Source of the DNA: Paragorgia papillata
Lineage: Eukaryota; Cnidaria; Anthozoa; Scleralcyonacea; Coralliidae
DNA: 64,000 nucleotides
NCBI GenBank assembly: GCA_035771165.1
Contig: JAWNZC010000409.1
Span: 682,001 to 746,000 of the forward strand
Reading direction: 5' to 3'
In this document: one piece after another, positions 11,591 through 22,835 of the stretch
How the letters are laid out: each line of letters starts with the position of its first letter
Position numbering within the stretch: position 1 is the first letter of the stretch
Notes under the pieces: model-generated
Seen by the model: only the letters and a program-made list of their open reading frames with translations
Databases searched by the model: none
Told to the model about the DNA's origin: nothing
Made by a program: the position numbers and the translations under genes

Positions 11591-13789
11591 TAGACGAGTA
11601 TATTACAGACGCGAGAAAATGCCGTGTTGACATCAGTTCCTTATAGGCCGAAGCCTTGAGATGAGGACTAGAGATACAAGAAAGAGCCACCGAATATCAA
11701 AGAACATATACGTACTGTTTACCTAGTATCAAACGCCTTGCTGCTTGGTCCAACAACTACGAAACACAGGTGGTAGGCACCGTCCAGAATAATGCAAAAA
11801 ATATGTTTAGATATGTTAGTCGTCTACAAGTTGCCTATCATGAAGGTGTCATATTACATTTGGAAATGTGTTTCAAAATATCTTTAAATATTTTCTGTTG
11901 GTACGATTTACATGAATTCTATATCGGAACCATTGCTTGAACCTGCCGAATTCAGCACTATAGGTTTTGTGGTTTTGTCTAGTCTACTGAAAGTATTAAG
12001 ATCGTTGAATTATTCGACGAAGCTTGTTGTTTACACTTATCGCTTATGGAACGAAGTACTTCATGTAAGACCATATATAGATAATTTGTGTCGACAATCA
12101 GAGTTACCTACAATCCTGGTCAAAATCACTCGGACACCTTGCCTTAAATCACATCTGATATCAAATTTCCTTCTAAAAATCATTCCCCCCGCTCCCCCCA
12201 TTCAATGTTGATAAAAATTTGCGCTGAACATACTTTGCATTTCATTTTCTAACCAACATTGAACGGGGGTAGTGGGGGGCGATGTTATTTGAACATAATC
12301 TTAGGAATTCATGCGCTTAAGTTCGTTTTACGCGACTGTCCGAGTTAATTTTGCCCAGGATTGTCTGAAAATATTATTTTGAAAGAAACATGTATTTTGG
12401 CTGTTAAAACAAAGCAGAATGGCGAGAGACATTACTTAGTTTAATTCTACTAGGTAAACAAACAAACAGCGCTCAAATTTTGGCAATATCATTGAGCGGC
12501 GCTAATAGAATTCCTGAAGAACGATGTGTTCGCACCACTTTGAATTTAATGTCTACGCACGTCGCACGCAATACGTTTGTGCCAAAATCATCTTGACAAG
12601 AAACAAACAGTGAACAGCGGTTATAAACTCATTATATATGCTTACGTCAGATTCTAGTGGCGACGGTGAACAACCGATTTTTAGCTCTTTGACGGTAAAC
12701 AAACCACTTCCACGGTACTTTTAGCACGCAGCAACGCTACTACGATTGTGCGCATTAAACGTGTGTGTTATGAAAAACAATATAACTTGATTCCCAACTT
12801 GTAAACGACTACTAATGGCAACAAACGAAAAATATACGACGGTAAACATATGTATGGCTTTACATAAAAGAAATATGACCTCTAACTCTTAATTATTCAA
12901 GAACTGTTTTTCGATGTTTACCGTGGGGATTCTTAACATGCGCGTTTATTATGGCTGCGTTTCTACTTTATCTAACCACTTGTAGTAGGAGAACATTCTG
13001 AAAAGCACTAACGTTGTGTAGTTCTTTCTTTCATGCGCTAATCGTTAGACAAAGAGGTAAAATTTGCGTGTTGACCGTGCTTACCGTGTTTACCGTCGCC
13101 TGTAGAAGTCGGTGACGTAGGCATATATAATGAGTTTATGGCGCGGCACGCGCGTGTTATGTGCGTGGATATGAAATGCAAAGTAGTGCAAACACATCAA
13201 TCATAACGATCTTTTACCACGCTCAAACATACTTTATTTGACGAATTAAAACATGTAACGTTTGCCACCATTCTGCACTATTTTAACAGCAAAAACACGT
13301 CTATGTTTCGAAATGGCATTTTCAGACAATCCTGGTCAAAATCACTCGGACACCTTGCCTTAAATCACATCTGATATCAAATTTCCTTCTAAAAATCATT
13401 CCCCCCGCTCCCCCCATTCAATGTTGATAAAAATTTGCGCTGAACATACTTTGCATTTCATTTTCTAACCAACATTGAACGGGGGTAGTGGGGGGCGATG
13501 TTATTTGAACATAATCTTAGGAATTCATGCGCTTAAGTTCGTTTTACGCGACTGTCCGAGTTAATTTTGGCCAGGATTGTAGCTATTCTGTCTTCATGGA
13601 CAAACCGTGTCAGTAACATTACTGATCAACGACTGATGAATTCACCAATACCGTCGGAAATCACCTCAACCCAACTCGATCAATGGCAAAGCTGTCGAAA
13701 AGAAAGAACTCGAAAAATCGAAAACTGAAAACATGCCGTACAGTTTCGCAAGGCCTGACGGGATGTTGCAATAATGCCATTTTGTACAA

Positions 13790-13905
13790 GACGCTTGCTT
13801 AGGGGTTCAATCGGGCTACTGATAGCAATGCAGCAGACAGACAGACAGACAGACATATACCTTCCCAAGCAAGGGAATAGGCTTTGCAGAACTAGGTTCT
13901 ACAAA
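13790..13905. other. Boundary region upstream of LINE 3' end
   Basis: Contains a short CAGA-type tandem repeat (13,831-13,855) just outside the LINE 3' end. No gene is seen. Confidence 0.4.
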
Positions 13906-13945
13906 GATCACAGCGCATATAAAAACAAGTCATAAATTCAAGTCT

Positions 13946-15640
13946 CTAATCATGTCCCTCCACTTTGCTTTGTCGAGAGCCATTTCGTGCCATTTGTCGA
14001 CTTCTATGTTTGCTTTCTTCAGGGTTTTGTAAAGAGAGCGACCATACGTATATTGAGGTGCCCCTCTGGGATCGTACCCACGAAGATAACATCTTCCTTG
14101 GTAGCCGTGACCAAGGCATTCGTACAACATGGCCAGCCCAACGCAGCTGTTGTTTGCAGATGTATGTGTCGATTGATTTCAGTGAGAGTCTCTTCAACAA
14201 AATACCATTCGAGATTCTGTGCTTACGAGTATGTCTTCTATTTACTCGACACATAGCTCTCAGACACCTATGGTGAAAATTTCTCAGTTTTCGAAGGAGA
14301 TGTTCGGTCAAACTCCAACATTCAGCTCCATACAATAGTATTGGTAGAATGAATGTACTGTACACTGAACCTTTCACTTTCAATGATACTTGGGATGACG
14401 AAAATAAACATTTCCGAAGGGATCCAAACGCATTACCAGCTTTAACAATTCTTAAATCAACATCCTTCACATCTGTGCATTCACGAGTAACAACACTACC
14501 GAGGTATGTAAATTTGTCCACTATGGGAATACAACGATTTTCTCCAACAATTACATCAGAAAGATCTGCATTATCGTGGTTGTCCGGATTTTCATACATG
14601 GACGGTGGTTTTGAGCAGAACAGGATTTCTGATTTTGAGTCTTCTTTTGGTTCGATCTTTCCTGAGTGTACTTCCATGCCAAAACGTGCAAAGTGCGATA
14701 TGATGCTACATACTCCTTTTGTTAGGTCTTCGCGAGAATCAAACAAGACCGCTGTATCGTCAGCATATTCCGAATCGAGGAGGGGAAATTCTTCACCACG
14801 TGCTCGATAACTGCGTCCAGTTAGTATGACATCCATCTTTGTTCTGAAGATACAGACAGGAATATCACATTGCAGTTTCCAAGTGATCATAACGGCTGCC
14901 ATAAAAAATGTGAATAAGATTGGTCCAAGTATGTCACCTTGTTTGACACCGATAATACACTCAAACGTTTGTGTGACTTCATCGACCGTGAACTTGACTT
15001 TAAAGTCAGAATGCAACGCCTTCAGCAAGCTAATAAGTTTTGGCGGTACTCCAAATTTAGCAAGAATGTTCCATAGCAATTCCCTTGGTACGCGGTCAAA
15101 GGCTTTAACTAAGTCTAAGAAAAAGACCCATGACTCTAAACCATGTTCCCGCCTCTTCTTAAGAGCTATCTTGATGGTGAAGACAACATCTGTGCATCCT
15201 CTGCCAGGTCGAAAACCACATTGAGGCTCATGATCTAAGCTTTCCTGGATTGGTAGTAGTCGCATATGAAGTAGAATGGCTATGATTTTGTATGCCACTT
15301 CTAGCAGCATTATGCCTCGATAGTTCTTTGGCCAGCTTAAATCACCTTTCTTTGGAAGAACATTCAGTCGACCAATGTTCCATTCTTCAGGTACAGCTTC
15401 AGTTACCCAAAGCTGTACCACAACACCTTTCAACATTTCAAATGTTTCATCGCACTCAAGTAGACTTTTCCACGCCTGGGGGCAAATCCCGGATTCTCCA
15501 GGAGCCTTGTTCTTTAGCTTCAGAGTGGCAAGTCTGATTTCTTCATTAGTTGGTGTATGATCAGATCCGTCCACTAACGGGTTCTGAGGTAACATGTCAA
15601 GCGCAGTGTGATCGTACGTTGCTGATCTTCCATACAGCAT
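13946..15640 (-). CDS. LINE reverse transcriptase
   Basis: An open frame of 564 codons. Motifs with approximate residues: NYRGIML (106-112), CGFRPGRGCTD (141-151), FFLDLVKAFD (173-182, first catalytic Asp), GVKQGD (231-236), EYADDTAV (291-298, catalytic Asp pair), FTYLGS (377-382) and LLYGAECW (435-442). All RT catalytic residues are present. The extreme C-terminus continues in another frame between 14,130 and 13,930, ending in a DKWHEMALDKAKWR segment typical of LINE tails. The enzyme would copy its own RNA at a nicked target; because of the upstream frameshifts this copy is probably dead. Confidence 0.92.
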   Translation of the reverse strand: MLYGRSATYDHTALDMLPQNPLVDGSDHTPTNEEIRLATLKLKNKAPGESGICPQAWKSLLECDETFEMLKGVVVQLWVTEAVPEEWNIGRLNVLPKKGDLSWPKNYRGIMLLEVAYKIIAILLHMRLLPIQESLDHEPQCGFRPGRGCTDVVFTIKIALKKRREHGLESWVFFLDLVKAFDRVPRELLWNILAKFGVPPKLISLLKALHSDFKVKFTVDEVTQTFECIIGVKQGDILGPILFTFFMAAVMITWKLQCDIPVCIFRTKMDVILTGRSYRARGEEFPLLDSEYADDTAVLFDSREDLTKGVCSIISHFARFGMEVHSGKIEPKEDSKSEILFCSKPPSMYENPDNHDNADLSDVIVGENRCIPIVDKFTYLGSVVTRECTDVKDVDLRIVKAGNAFGSLRKCLFSSSQVSLKVKGSVYSTFILPILLYGAECWSLTEHLLRKLRNFHHRCLRAMCRVNRRHTRKHRISNGILLKRLSLKSIDTYICKQQLRWAGHVVRMPWSRLPRKMLSSWVRSQRGTSIYVWSLSLQNPEESKHRSRQMARNGSRQSKVEGHD

Positions 15641-16189
15641 TTTGAAGTGGTTGCAGAAGACAGTTGCGTTTTCTTCCGGTGTTTTGCATGTAGTTCCGTT
15701 AGGGTGTTACATTTGCCTGCAGTTAGTTGGTTTTGTTTTCGACAGTCCAGCTTTCAAACTTTTCAATGAATCCCATGCTTGTTTTGTGCCGGATTGTAAA
15801 TTCAATACATCACATTGATTTTGGATCCATTTGTTCTTCGCATCTTTCACAGCCGATTTCAGTTTCTGCCGGGCAAGTTGAAGTCGTTGGACGCGAGAGC
15901 GAGTTCGTCGGTTGAAAACTTCTCTCATGGCTTGATTTCTTAACTGCTTCAATGAGAGATAGCAATTTGCTCGCGTTTGATCGAAACCATCCAGGTTGAG
16001 CTCGCTCTTTCTTTGGCAGAGATGTAAAACTTGCCTTCCCGACTGCTTAAGCTAGTTCAGTATAGGTTGGTTGTGATGTGGATCCCACGTTGCTCATGAC
16101 TTCTTGACAAAAACTCTTACGTTTGTTTGGGTCATCCAGTTTGGTATGATCAAGGTTGATCATTTTTTGGCGCGGTTCCGTCTTCTTTT

Positions 16190-16946
16190 TCAACCGTTCA
16201 CACGAAGTTTCAGAGACATAGCACGATGGTCGCTGTCCAAAATTTGCGGAGCAACACCAGCATCTGTAACACGATGGAACATCTCCCTATTGACGATGAT
16301 GTGGTCAATTTGAATACGATAGAAACCTTCTTCCAGAGTCATTCGTATGCTGGATACCATAGCACCCGAGAGGACCATCATTTTCTTCCTTAGCATAGCC
16401 CAAGCTGGAGTTGCAGTCAGAACCGATTACCAGTATGTCGTCATTCTGCTTTCTTCCCATGCATCTGTCAAGTTGATCAAAATAGACATCCCAGACGTCA
16501 TCAGATGCATTGCCAACTGGCGCGTACGCGGATATCAGAAATACCCCAACATCCTTGTTTTGCCGATCTTTCAGGAGCAAGCGTACAGCCATCACACGTG
16601 CACCTAAATCGGTGTGAGTTTCTCCTCCAGCAGCTTTCCAAGCTGAAACACCATCTGGGCTGAGAGCAATAGCTACTCCCTGCGATCCTCTTTTACCTTC
16701 CAGTAAGGATTGGTCAAGTCCAGATGTAATAAGCATATATTGACCATGTTCAAGAACCTCTTTTCCATGTCGCCATCTTTCTTGTAAGCAAACGGCAACA
16801 GCTTTTCTGTTTGACAACACCTCGAAGAGTTCATCTAATCTGCCATCTGATTTGATGCCACGGACATTCTGGGACAGAAATTCGACTTTCCTTCCTTTCT
16901 TCTTTTTACCTTTTAGTCTACTATGCTTGCGAGGCATAGCAGGCAA
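16190..16946 (-). pseudogene. LINE AP-like endonuclease domain (frameshifted)
   Basis: From residue 25 or so of the open frame ending at 16,946, the domain begins FLSQNVRGIKSDGRLDEL (the N of the catalytic N-x-R start), followed by CLQERW (catalytic Glu), ISAYAPVG, and VIGSDCNSSLG (the GD-N pair read as S-D-C-N). The C-terminal part is in a second frame and contains IDHIIVNR and LDSDHRAM (catalytic SDH). Together these are the expected motifs, in order, of a LINE exonuclease/endonuclease/phosphatase-fold nuclease that nicks target DNA. A frameshift at about 16,380 breaks it. Confidence 0.85.
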
Positions 16947-17480
16947 CGGAGCTTTGGATGTTCAACCCTACCACAAACGGAAGCCCGCAGGACTTGCAAG
17001 CTTGCAGCCTCTTGGATCGAATAGCTCCTTCTTCCAACAACTTCTTCTTTGAATAACTTCTTCTTCCTTCAAGCTCATATGTAGTAACATTACACGCACG
17101 GGATATCGTTAGTCCATCCAGTGTTGCCCGGCTCTCTGGATAAGCTTTTACTATTACTGATAGGTGTCGCCACTTCCCATCAGGTATCGTTCTCGACCTC
17201 ATAACGCAGCGGCCATCCACTCCTCGGCACGATTAACACCTTGAGTTGCGGGTTGATTCTTCATGGTACCACCACTAGATGGGCTGCCTGCCATGGCTAA
17301 AGAGCCCCATCTGCCCTGGTTTGTGATCAGAGTTTTCCTTCTCGTATGTATTCGTATCCCTGAACTGGGGCCCTTACCGGGTGCTATCAGCCGGAGCCAG
17401 CTGAACCCGGGTCTCGCGTGGGCAGGGACGACACTCCCTGAAGTAGCAAACTTACATTCAAGTTCACTACCCACTACCCA

Positions 17481-17758
17481 AAAAAATATTCATTGGGATA
17501 GCTTATGCACGAAACAGCGCAACAGCCTGCACACACATATTAAGCGTTTGTTAAAAAGTACAAAATGTAGTTAAGCAATGTAGTTATATAGAACCGCGCT
17601 GACTCACTGAGACTCCAAAAGCTATTTTGATTGTACTTTATAGGTACTTTTAATCACAGCCGCGCCTCATTAACAAAATACAGCAGTAATATTTTTTTCG
17701 TATCAAATTTTCGGGGAGAACGTTTTGGCGTTATTTATAGGTTAGTACATGCATGTTT
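17481..17758. other. No gene recognised
   Basis: Short AT-rich gap between the LINE 5' end and the next repeat; nothing recognised. Confidence 0.4.
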
Positions 17759-18832
17759 GTGAAAATTGATCGTCTAGGTTAGTGCAGTCTTGAGAAATAC
17801 TGTTGTTGATGTTAGTCACTGACATTTCGATGGTCTTGACGGCGTTCATATTCAGAGTTAAGAGACACCAACATCAACAACACTTGACTCTGAAGATGAC
17901 CGCCGCTAAGGCCCTTGACGTAGTATTTGAACAACGAGAGCGAGTGTTTCACCGGGATATCCAAACACGAGAAAACAATGTTGAATAGCTTCTCAAATAA
18001 ACACGAGTATAGTTTGCATAGGTAATTAGGTTATTTGAGGAAGATCACCAGCTTGATCTATGCCGATGAAATATATTGTAGTGTTTTGAGCCAGGGTGTT
18101 TCACCTAGTTATCCAAACGCAAACCCGTGACCAGATGCGTCTTTATTATTGAATAATTTGCTCATGAATTATTATTATAAAATAGCATGTATGGTACACA
18201 AGCGCTGATTGGTCAATACCCATGTTTGGATCAGGCTATCCAAACACGGAAATTTGCAGCAATTTTGAGTGACACCTTTTATAGACTAATTTGTTTAGTA
18301 CTGACACAAATAAAATAGCATTGAAATTACTAAAATATTATTAGTAAGTATAGGTGTATAAGGGCTTCAACAGGGAAAAGTTTTAAATATTAAGCGAGGG
18401 CGAAGAATTAAATGTCCAATTACAAGCAAACAAATAATTTCTTGAACGAATCTTAAAGTTAAAAAGCACCGTCTTTGAGTCTTTTTAAGACTCTTTAAAT
18501 TTTAAGTCTCTTTAAATGTAATAATTAATGAAGAAAACATAATGGATCAGTTACCGAGACGTTGTGAATTGTGGTAATAAACGTCAATAAATTAAGACGA
18601 GTTTTACCTCAAATTTCTCTTTAAATACTGATTTTTTTGAGAAGTAACATATCATACACGAGAAGCCGTTTATTATCTGATTAAAACCACCTCGAAGTGA
18701 GTTAAAAAACTCGGATATCGCCTCGTTTTTCAACACACACAAATCAGATAATAAACGGCTTCTCGTGTATGATATATTACATCAACAACAGTCTGTCTCA
18801 AGACTGCACTAACCTAGACGATCAATTTTCAA
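17759..18832. repeat. Inverted Penelope-type terminal fragments with nested fold-back
   Basis: A block of about 50 bases (ATTGATCGTCTAGGTTAGTG, GCAGTCTTGAGA, TGTTGTTGATGT) at 17,763-17,812 is mirrored at 18,779-18,829. The sequence inside the left copy (a GACATTTCGATGG...GACTCTGAAGATGACCGCCG pattern at 17,820-17,912) resembles the 3' terminal repeat of Penelope-like elements. A palindrome with 65-bp arms (CATACACGAGAAGCCGTTTA mirrored) is nested at about 18,645-18,779. The Penelope link is from pattern memory. Confidence 0.6.
18645..18779. mobile_element. Fold-back MITE
   Basis: A near-perfect palindrome: TATCATACACGAGAAGCCG...ATCTGAT on the left and ATCAGATAATAAACGGC...GTGTATGATA on the right, around a short centre with ACTCGGATATCGCCTCG. 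Its ends resemble those of the 32.1 and 32.8 kb fold-backs (ATATCA-ACACGAG), suggesting one broad family. Confidence 0.75.
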
Positions 18833-19228
18833 GGCAAACTTCAAAGCGCCTATAATGAGCTGTGATTTTATATTGAACCGTACCTTACACCATGCACATG
18901 CTTTGTTTTAGGTTTATTAATATTTAAATAGCACGGTTGAATGATTAAACTGAAATAATTGCTATTGGATAATTCGTTCATTATACTAAAATACAATATA
19001 TAGGTTCAGTGATCGTGCACCGCGCACAAAAATGCATAAAGGCGAACAAAAGGATAAAACAAAGACTTTAGCTGAGTTTCCAGACCACATTTTGATTTAC
19101 TATGATTGGCTTCATGTGCGAAGTAGAGGAGTTGGTTCCCTCCTGTGCTTCCAGGGTTTTTCACGGGGTTTTCGGCTTTTCCTCCCTCCGCAAAATCAAA
19201 CCATAGTATCCCCAGTTAAATCTACTAA
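18833..19228. other. No gene recognised
   Basis: AT-rich sequence without recognisable coding or repeat structure. Confidence 0.4.
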
Positions 19229-19432
19229 TTATAGTTCTATCAAGGGGTGATGGTTATTAGGTTCATCATCGCTCTTCGCGCCAGTAGGCACATAAAGACT
19301 CAACATTCTGTTTCCATTCCACTCGGTCTCTTGGCTACCGCTCTCGCAGTGCTCCAGTCGTTCCATCCTCCAGGTCGTTTTAGGTCTTCCCACTGCTCTT
19401 TTACCCTCTGGTCTCGACCCTAACGCCACCAT
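19229..19432 (-). pseudogene. LINE reverse transcriptase C-terminal scrap
   Basis: The minus-strand peptide contains GSRPEGKRAVGRPKTTWRM, the RPxGxRxxGRPxxxW signature at the C-terminal end of many animal LINE polyproteins. It stops at 19,432, right where a long inverted repeat begins at about 19,435. The LINE linker at 22,836-23,280 on the same strand may be the other side of the same copy. Confidence 0.65.
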
Positions 19433-20555
19433 GCAGCACTGATCTCAGTAAAACTGGGTAGGACATGGGGCCGAATTTAGCGTGCCAGCTGTATGATGAC
19501 GTGACCACTACCTAAGATGGGCGCCACTGAAGTTCATAAGCTTTCGTTGATTGAAAACAGACAAAAAGAGTTATTTTAAGAAAATTTAAACGAATGTAAT
19601 GACACAAGAAGTACTCAATGAGGTTTAAGGCGCTAATTTCTTGCATTTGTTTCTATTACTGCATGAGCTGTAAAACCTCATTTTAAATTTCGTTGTTTTC
19701 CGTCAGTGCGAAAACGAAGAACCTAATATAAACGACATAAATAATTATAAACTGAAAAACAGATTATAAAATCTACGAATAATTCAATTCCAAGTCTTAA
19801 ATTGTACCTTTTATAGTAATCTTAGTGCCTTAACAATTTCTCGTGTTGTGTACTTGCCATCTTTTGACTGTATTTGTTGTTAAACAGTGAAAACTATTTT
19901 AAAACGTACCGGCATCTGTTATTTGCTTTACGAATTTTCCGACTCCCACGGCATGACAGTGCTGACGTTAAGATTGCTTATGCCAGTCAACTTTGGTATT
20001 TGGAACAAGTTCTAAGGCCGCAATGCGTCATATGTTCCACCACGTAAGATGGCGGAGACTGGCACGAAATGTTTGACTGCTGGTCATAGGGAATGCCCTA
20101 TATCCAGTTTATATAGAGATTAGTGCCATGCAGTCACTGGATCTCTCGTATTAGGTTATCAGTATCTAAATACTCTCATATGTTTCCCTCAATAGACAAA
20201 GTCGCTTTTACTTTATATTGTTAATAAGTAATTTTGGACTCGTCCCATTTTGATAGTCTTTGAAAAACTCCCCCGCGTGCATGTTTTTTTTTCCAAATAG
20301 CACTCGAAAGCATGCTTCTACCTATACATGTTTACATTTTTCTTCATGCTTAGGCACTTTCCAACTGTACTTTAAGTATTTTTTATTGACATGTATCTTA
20401 GTATTTTTACTCTGTTTTGAAAAGATTTACTCCAACCCTTCTGTCAATTATTCTGACAATTTCTTTTTTAGGAAAAACGAAGTTCGCCTTTTTGTGAAGC
20501 TGTCAAGAATTTTCCCCTGTTGCTTAAATTAAAGAAAAAGTAAGAAATAGAATGG

Positions 20556-20685
20556 ACCTTTTCACCAATAGCAGCGGCATCTTGAATTCGCGATCACCTT
20601 TTTAATTAAGCTTGTTACCCTGGATAGACCACAATGCAATTTGCGAATTCAAGATGGCGCCGCTATTGGTGAAAATGTCAATTGC
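20556..20685. mobile_element. Short MITE
   Basis: Inverted ends TTTTCACCAATAGCAGCGGC / GCCGCTATTGGTGAAAA, continuing through ATCTTGAATTCGC / GCGAATTCAAGAT, around a 50-bp centre. No coding. Confidence 0.8.
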
Positions 20686-20864
20686 CTGAAGTAGTGCTTA
20701 TTGCTGGAGGTGAAGAATCCTACCATTTTACAGGAGGATGAGGTACTGAATAGCTCGTGGTTAGCTTTCTTTGGTCAACAATCTAATTGATGCCTTCATG
20801 TAATTTAAATGTATTTATTATTTGTAATACCTATATATATACCATATTTAAGCTCAGACCTGAC

Positions 20865-21435
20865 TTACTTGAGTCTAGTTGGCTTCATCACGTCTTCCTT
20901 GTTCCCACCCATTCCCCCACCCAACACTGAGTGACCGTATAAAAGCATAAGAACGTTTGCGGCGATTTTACCAAAGATCTTGACGAAGGCACAGCGAAGG
21001 TGAGAGGGGGAGGGAGAGAGAGCGGGCGCTCCGAAGCTCACCTGAAGCTGCGAGGAATACTCTTGCTTGTATCTGTGTGAAGGTGTTTGATTGAGTACAG
21101 ACTTCGGATGACGTTGAGGTTTCCGGCGCTTTAAACTGGGATGAGGCGACGTTGTATGGAATCGAAAAGCCATTTCCGGTTGATGGTGTAGAAAACGGCG
21201 GTTATGTCGATGAAAGCGCAGTATACAGCGGTTTTGGCGCTGTCGGTTGGTGTCTGTCGGTGTAGAAGACGTCTTGGGTCCTTCGGTTTTGGCGAAGCCC
21301 ATGTTGTTGTTCCAAAAGTTGGGCCTCATACCATCCACTGAAGCCCGATAAAATTATTGAGGCGGTGATTTTGCACAAAGATGTTCCAATGCTCAGCCCT
21401 CGATATTTTTCGAGTTCTTCCTTGATCGCTTCCAC
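20865..21435 (-). pseudogene. LINE reverse transcriptase fragment
   Basis: On the minus strand the peptide YRGLSIGTSLCKITASIIL, then WYEAQLLEQQHGLRQNR, corresponds to RT block 2-3 of LINEs (NYRGIS..., LxxxQxGFRxxR). The frame then breaks, and the continuation near 21,200 shows FIDITAVFYTINRKW-like RT catalytic block residues in another frame. It is a short fragment, with no YxDD seen. It sits inside the 19,435-22,828 inverted-repeat element and differs from the 13.9 kb LINE. Confidence 0.6.
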
Positions 21436-21590
21436 ATCGTCACGAGTTTAGCTTCACCCCGGGAACTCGGCACGCATTCACCAGTCCAGACGTACCAAAG
21501 CTTTTGATGCAGGGCCGTCATGAATTCGGTGTACTCGGTGTAGCTCCATAGGTAGGCTCGATATCTAGCCGTCTCTCGGACCCCGGTACT

Positions 21591-21626
<36 letters not shown>
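21591..21626. repeat. Poly-C tract
   Basis: About 36 consecutive C bases followed by A9. Such homopolymers can form i-motif or quadruplex structures, and their length in an assembly is unreliable. Confidence 0.95.
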
Positions 21627-21628
<2 letters not shown>

Positions 21629-21654
21629 AAAAAAATCACTGCTGGACTTGTGAG

Positions 21655-21995
21655 CGTGTCATTGTCGATTTGCACCAATCACAAACGTGCATGCACATTT
21701 TCAGCAGGCGTATATTATTGCGAATATTGCACGACTTACACTGTGAGTTCAAAATGGCGATCAATGGAGTGCTGATGAGTGAGGCATGCGATGGCATTTA
21801 ACCCTTTATTGGCCAGGTTTTCGGGAGCTCTACCCTCTTGACGAGTAAAATGGTCTGGCGTTGGTCAGAGTAAAATTAATAAGTTGCCAAAAGGCAACTG
21901 TGGCCAGTAAAGGGTTAAGAAATGATAAGATTTATTCTCTGAAAGATTTACAACGGGAAGCTCTAGAGAAACTGGTTAATAGCCTACTCCATAGG
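21655..21995 (+). pseudogene. Second RecQ-like helicase fragment, split by a MITE
   Basis: The peptide from ATG 21,754 reads MAINGVLMSEACDGI and then meets TTAA and the 21,798-21,917 MITE. After the MITE, another frame gives SLKDLQREALEKLVN, matching the next part of the 6.8 kb copy. About 95 bases upstream also match that copy inverted, so a whole 5' segment with flanking DNA was duplicated, not just coding sequence. Clearly non-functional. Confidence 0.65.
21798..21917. mobile_element. TTAA-flanked MITE (piggyBac-like)
   Basis: TTAA then CCCTTTATTGGCCA at the left; TGGCCAGTAAAGGG then TTAA at the right. TTAA duplication and CCC-starting ends are the piggyBac signature. The interior has GACGAGTAAAATGGTCTGGC, shared with copies at 35,827-35,952, 35,960-36,080 (partial) and 63,344-63,456. 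Confidence 0.85.
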
Positions 21996-22835
21996 TAAAT
22001 CGTTCTCTACTTTACCATTTTTCATCCTACATAAGTTTGCACCACTGCATGATCTCTATATAAACTTGATAGGGCATTCCCTATGGCAAGCAGTCAAACA
22101 TTCCGTGCTAGTCGCCGCCATCTTACGTAGTGGAACATATGACGTATTGCGGCCTCCCAATCCCAAAGTTGACTGGCAGAAGCAATCTTGCCGTCAGCAC
22201 GGTGAGATTAATCGGTGGAGGAATATTAAGTACTTCATTGCTGGGAGAGTCGGAAAAGCCGTAAAGCAAACAACAGATGCCGGTTCGTTTACTTTTCACT
22301 GTTTAACTTTAGACTTAAATACACGACCCCACAAGCTGTATGCTTTAATTCCAATCGTGTTTAAATAAAATTTATTGTATTGTATTGTATTGTATTGTAA
22401 CAATAAATACAGTCAAAAGATGACAAGTACACAACACGAGATATTGTTAAGGCATTAAGATGACTATAAAAGGTAGAATTTAAGACTTGGAATTGAATTC
22501 TTCGTAGATTTTATAGTCTGTTTTTCAGTTTATATTATGAAGTTTTTTCGTTGTCGGCACTGAAGAAAAACAACGAAATTTAAATGTTTTACAGCTCAGT
22601 AATAGAAACAAATGCAAGAAATTAGCGTCTTAAACCTTATTGAGTACTCCTTGCGCATGTCATTACATTAGTTTAAATTTTCTTAAAATAACTCTTTTTG
22701 TCTGTTTTCAATCTACGAAAGGTTATGAACTTTAGTGGCGGCCATCTTAGGTAGTGGTTACGTCATCGTACAGCTGGCACGCTAAATTCGGCCCCATGTC
22801 CTATCCAGTTTTATTGAGATCAGTGGATTGCACTG

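Larger units (their letters stand above)
10128..13579. repeat. 3.45 kb palindrome (A-X-A / loop / A'-X'-A')
   Basis: Two arms, 10,128-11,590 and 12,111-13,579, are near-identical inverted copies around a 520-bp loop (11,591-12,110). Each arm is built as MITE A - module X - MITE A. A copies lie at 10,128-10,374, 11,338-11,590, 12,111-12,363 and 13,327-13,579; X spans 10,375-11,337 and X' 12,364-13,326. The arms differ by a few substitutions, so they are not a simple assembly echo. No protein is encoded. The loop has no recognised gene. Confidence 0.92.
13906..17480 (-). mobile_element. Broken LINE (non-LTR retrotransposon), minus strand
   Basis: Reading on the minus strand, a Pro/Ser-rich 5' region (about 17,474-16,950, with a CxxC pair in KSCGLP) precedes an AP-type endonuclease (16,946-16,190), a basic linker (15,952-15,707) and a reverse transcriptase (15,640-13,946). 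Frameshifts separate the endonuclease halves near 16,380, the linker from the RT near 15,690, and the last 60 codons near 14,130, so the copy cannot make its full protein. The RT C-terminal part (LLYGAECWSL, then RWAGHVVRM) is typical of RTE/CR1-like animal LINEs; I do not assign the clade firmly. Confidence 0.9.
19435..22828. mobile_element. 3.4 kb element with ~0.7 kb inverted repeats
   Basis: The left arm (19,435-20,140) starts CACTGATCTCAGTAAAACTG. The right arm (about 22,030-22,828) ends CCAGTTTTATTGAGATCAGTG. They are inverted copies over about 700 bp, with extra sequence in the right arm including a (TTGTA)n run at 22,372-22,400. Between the arms lie a small MITE, a LINE RT scrap, a poly-C tract and a split helicase fragment. 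No transposase is seen. It lies exactly between two minus-strand LINE pieces. I find no clean target duplication. Confidence 0.8.

Noticed and set aside
11490..12211. Two similar open frames ending in the same 30 residues
   Set aside because: The shared residues come from the two inverted copies of MITE A; no coding signal.
13965..15560. Several plus-strand open frames of 60-150 codons
   Set aside because: They are antisense shadows of the LINE reverse transcriptase on the minus strand.
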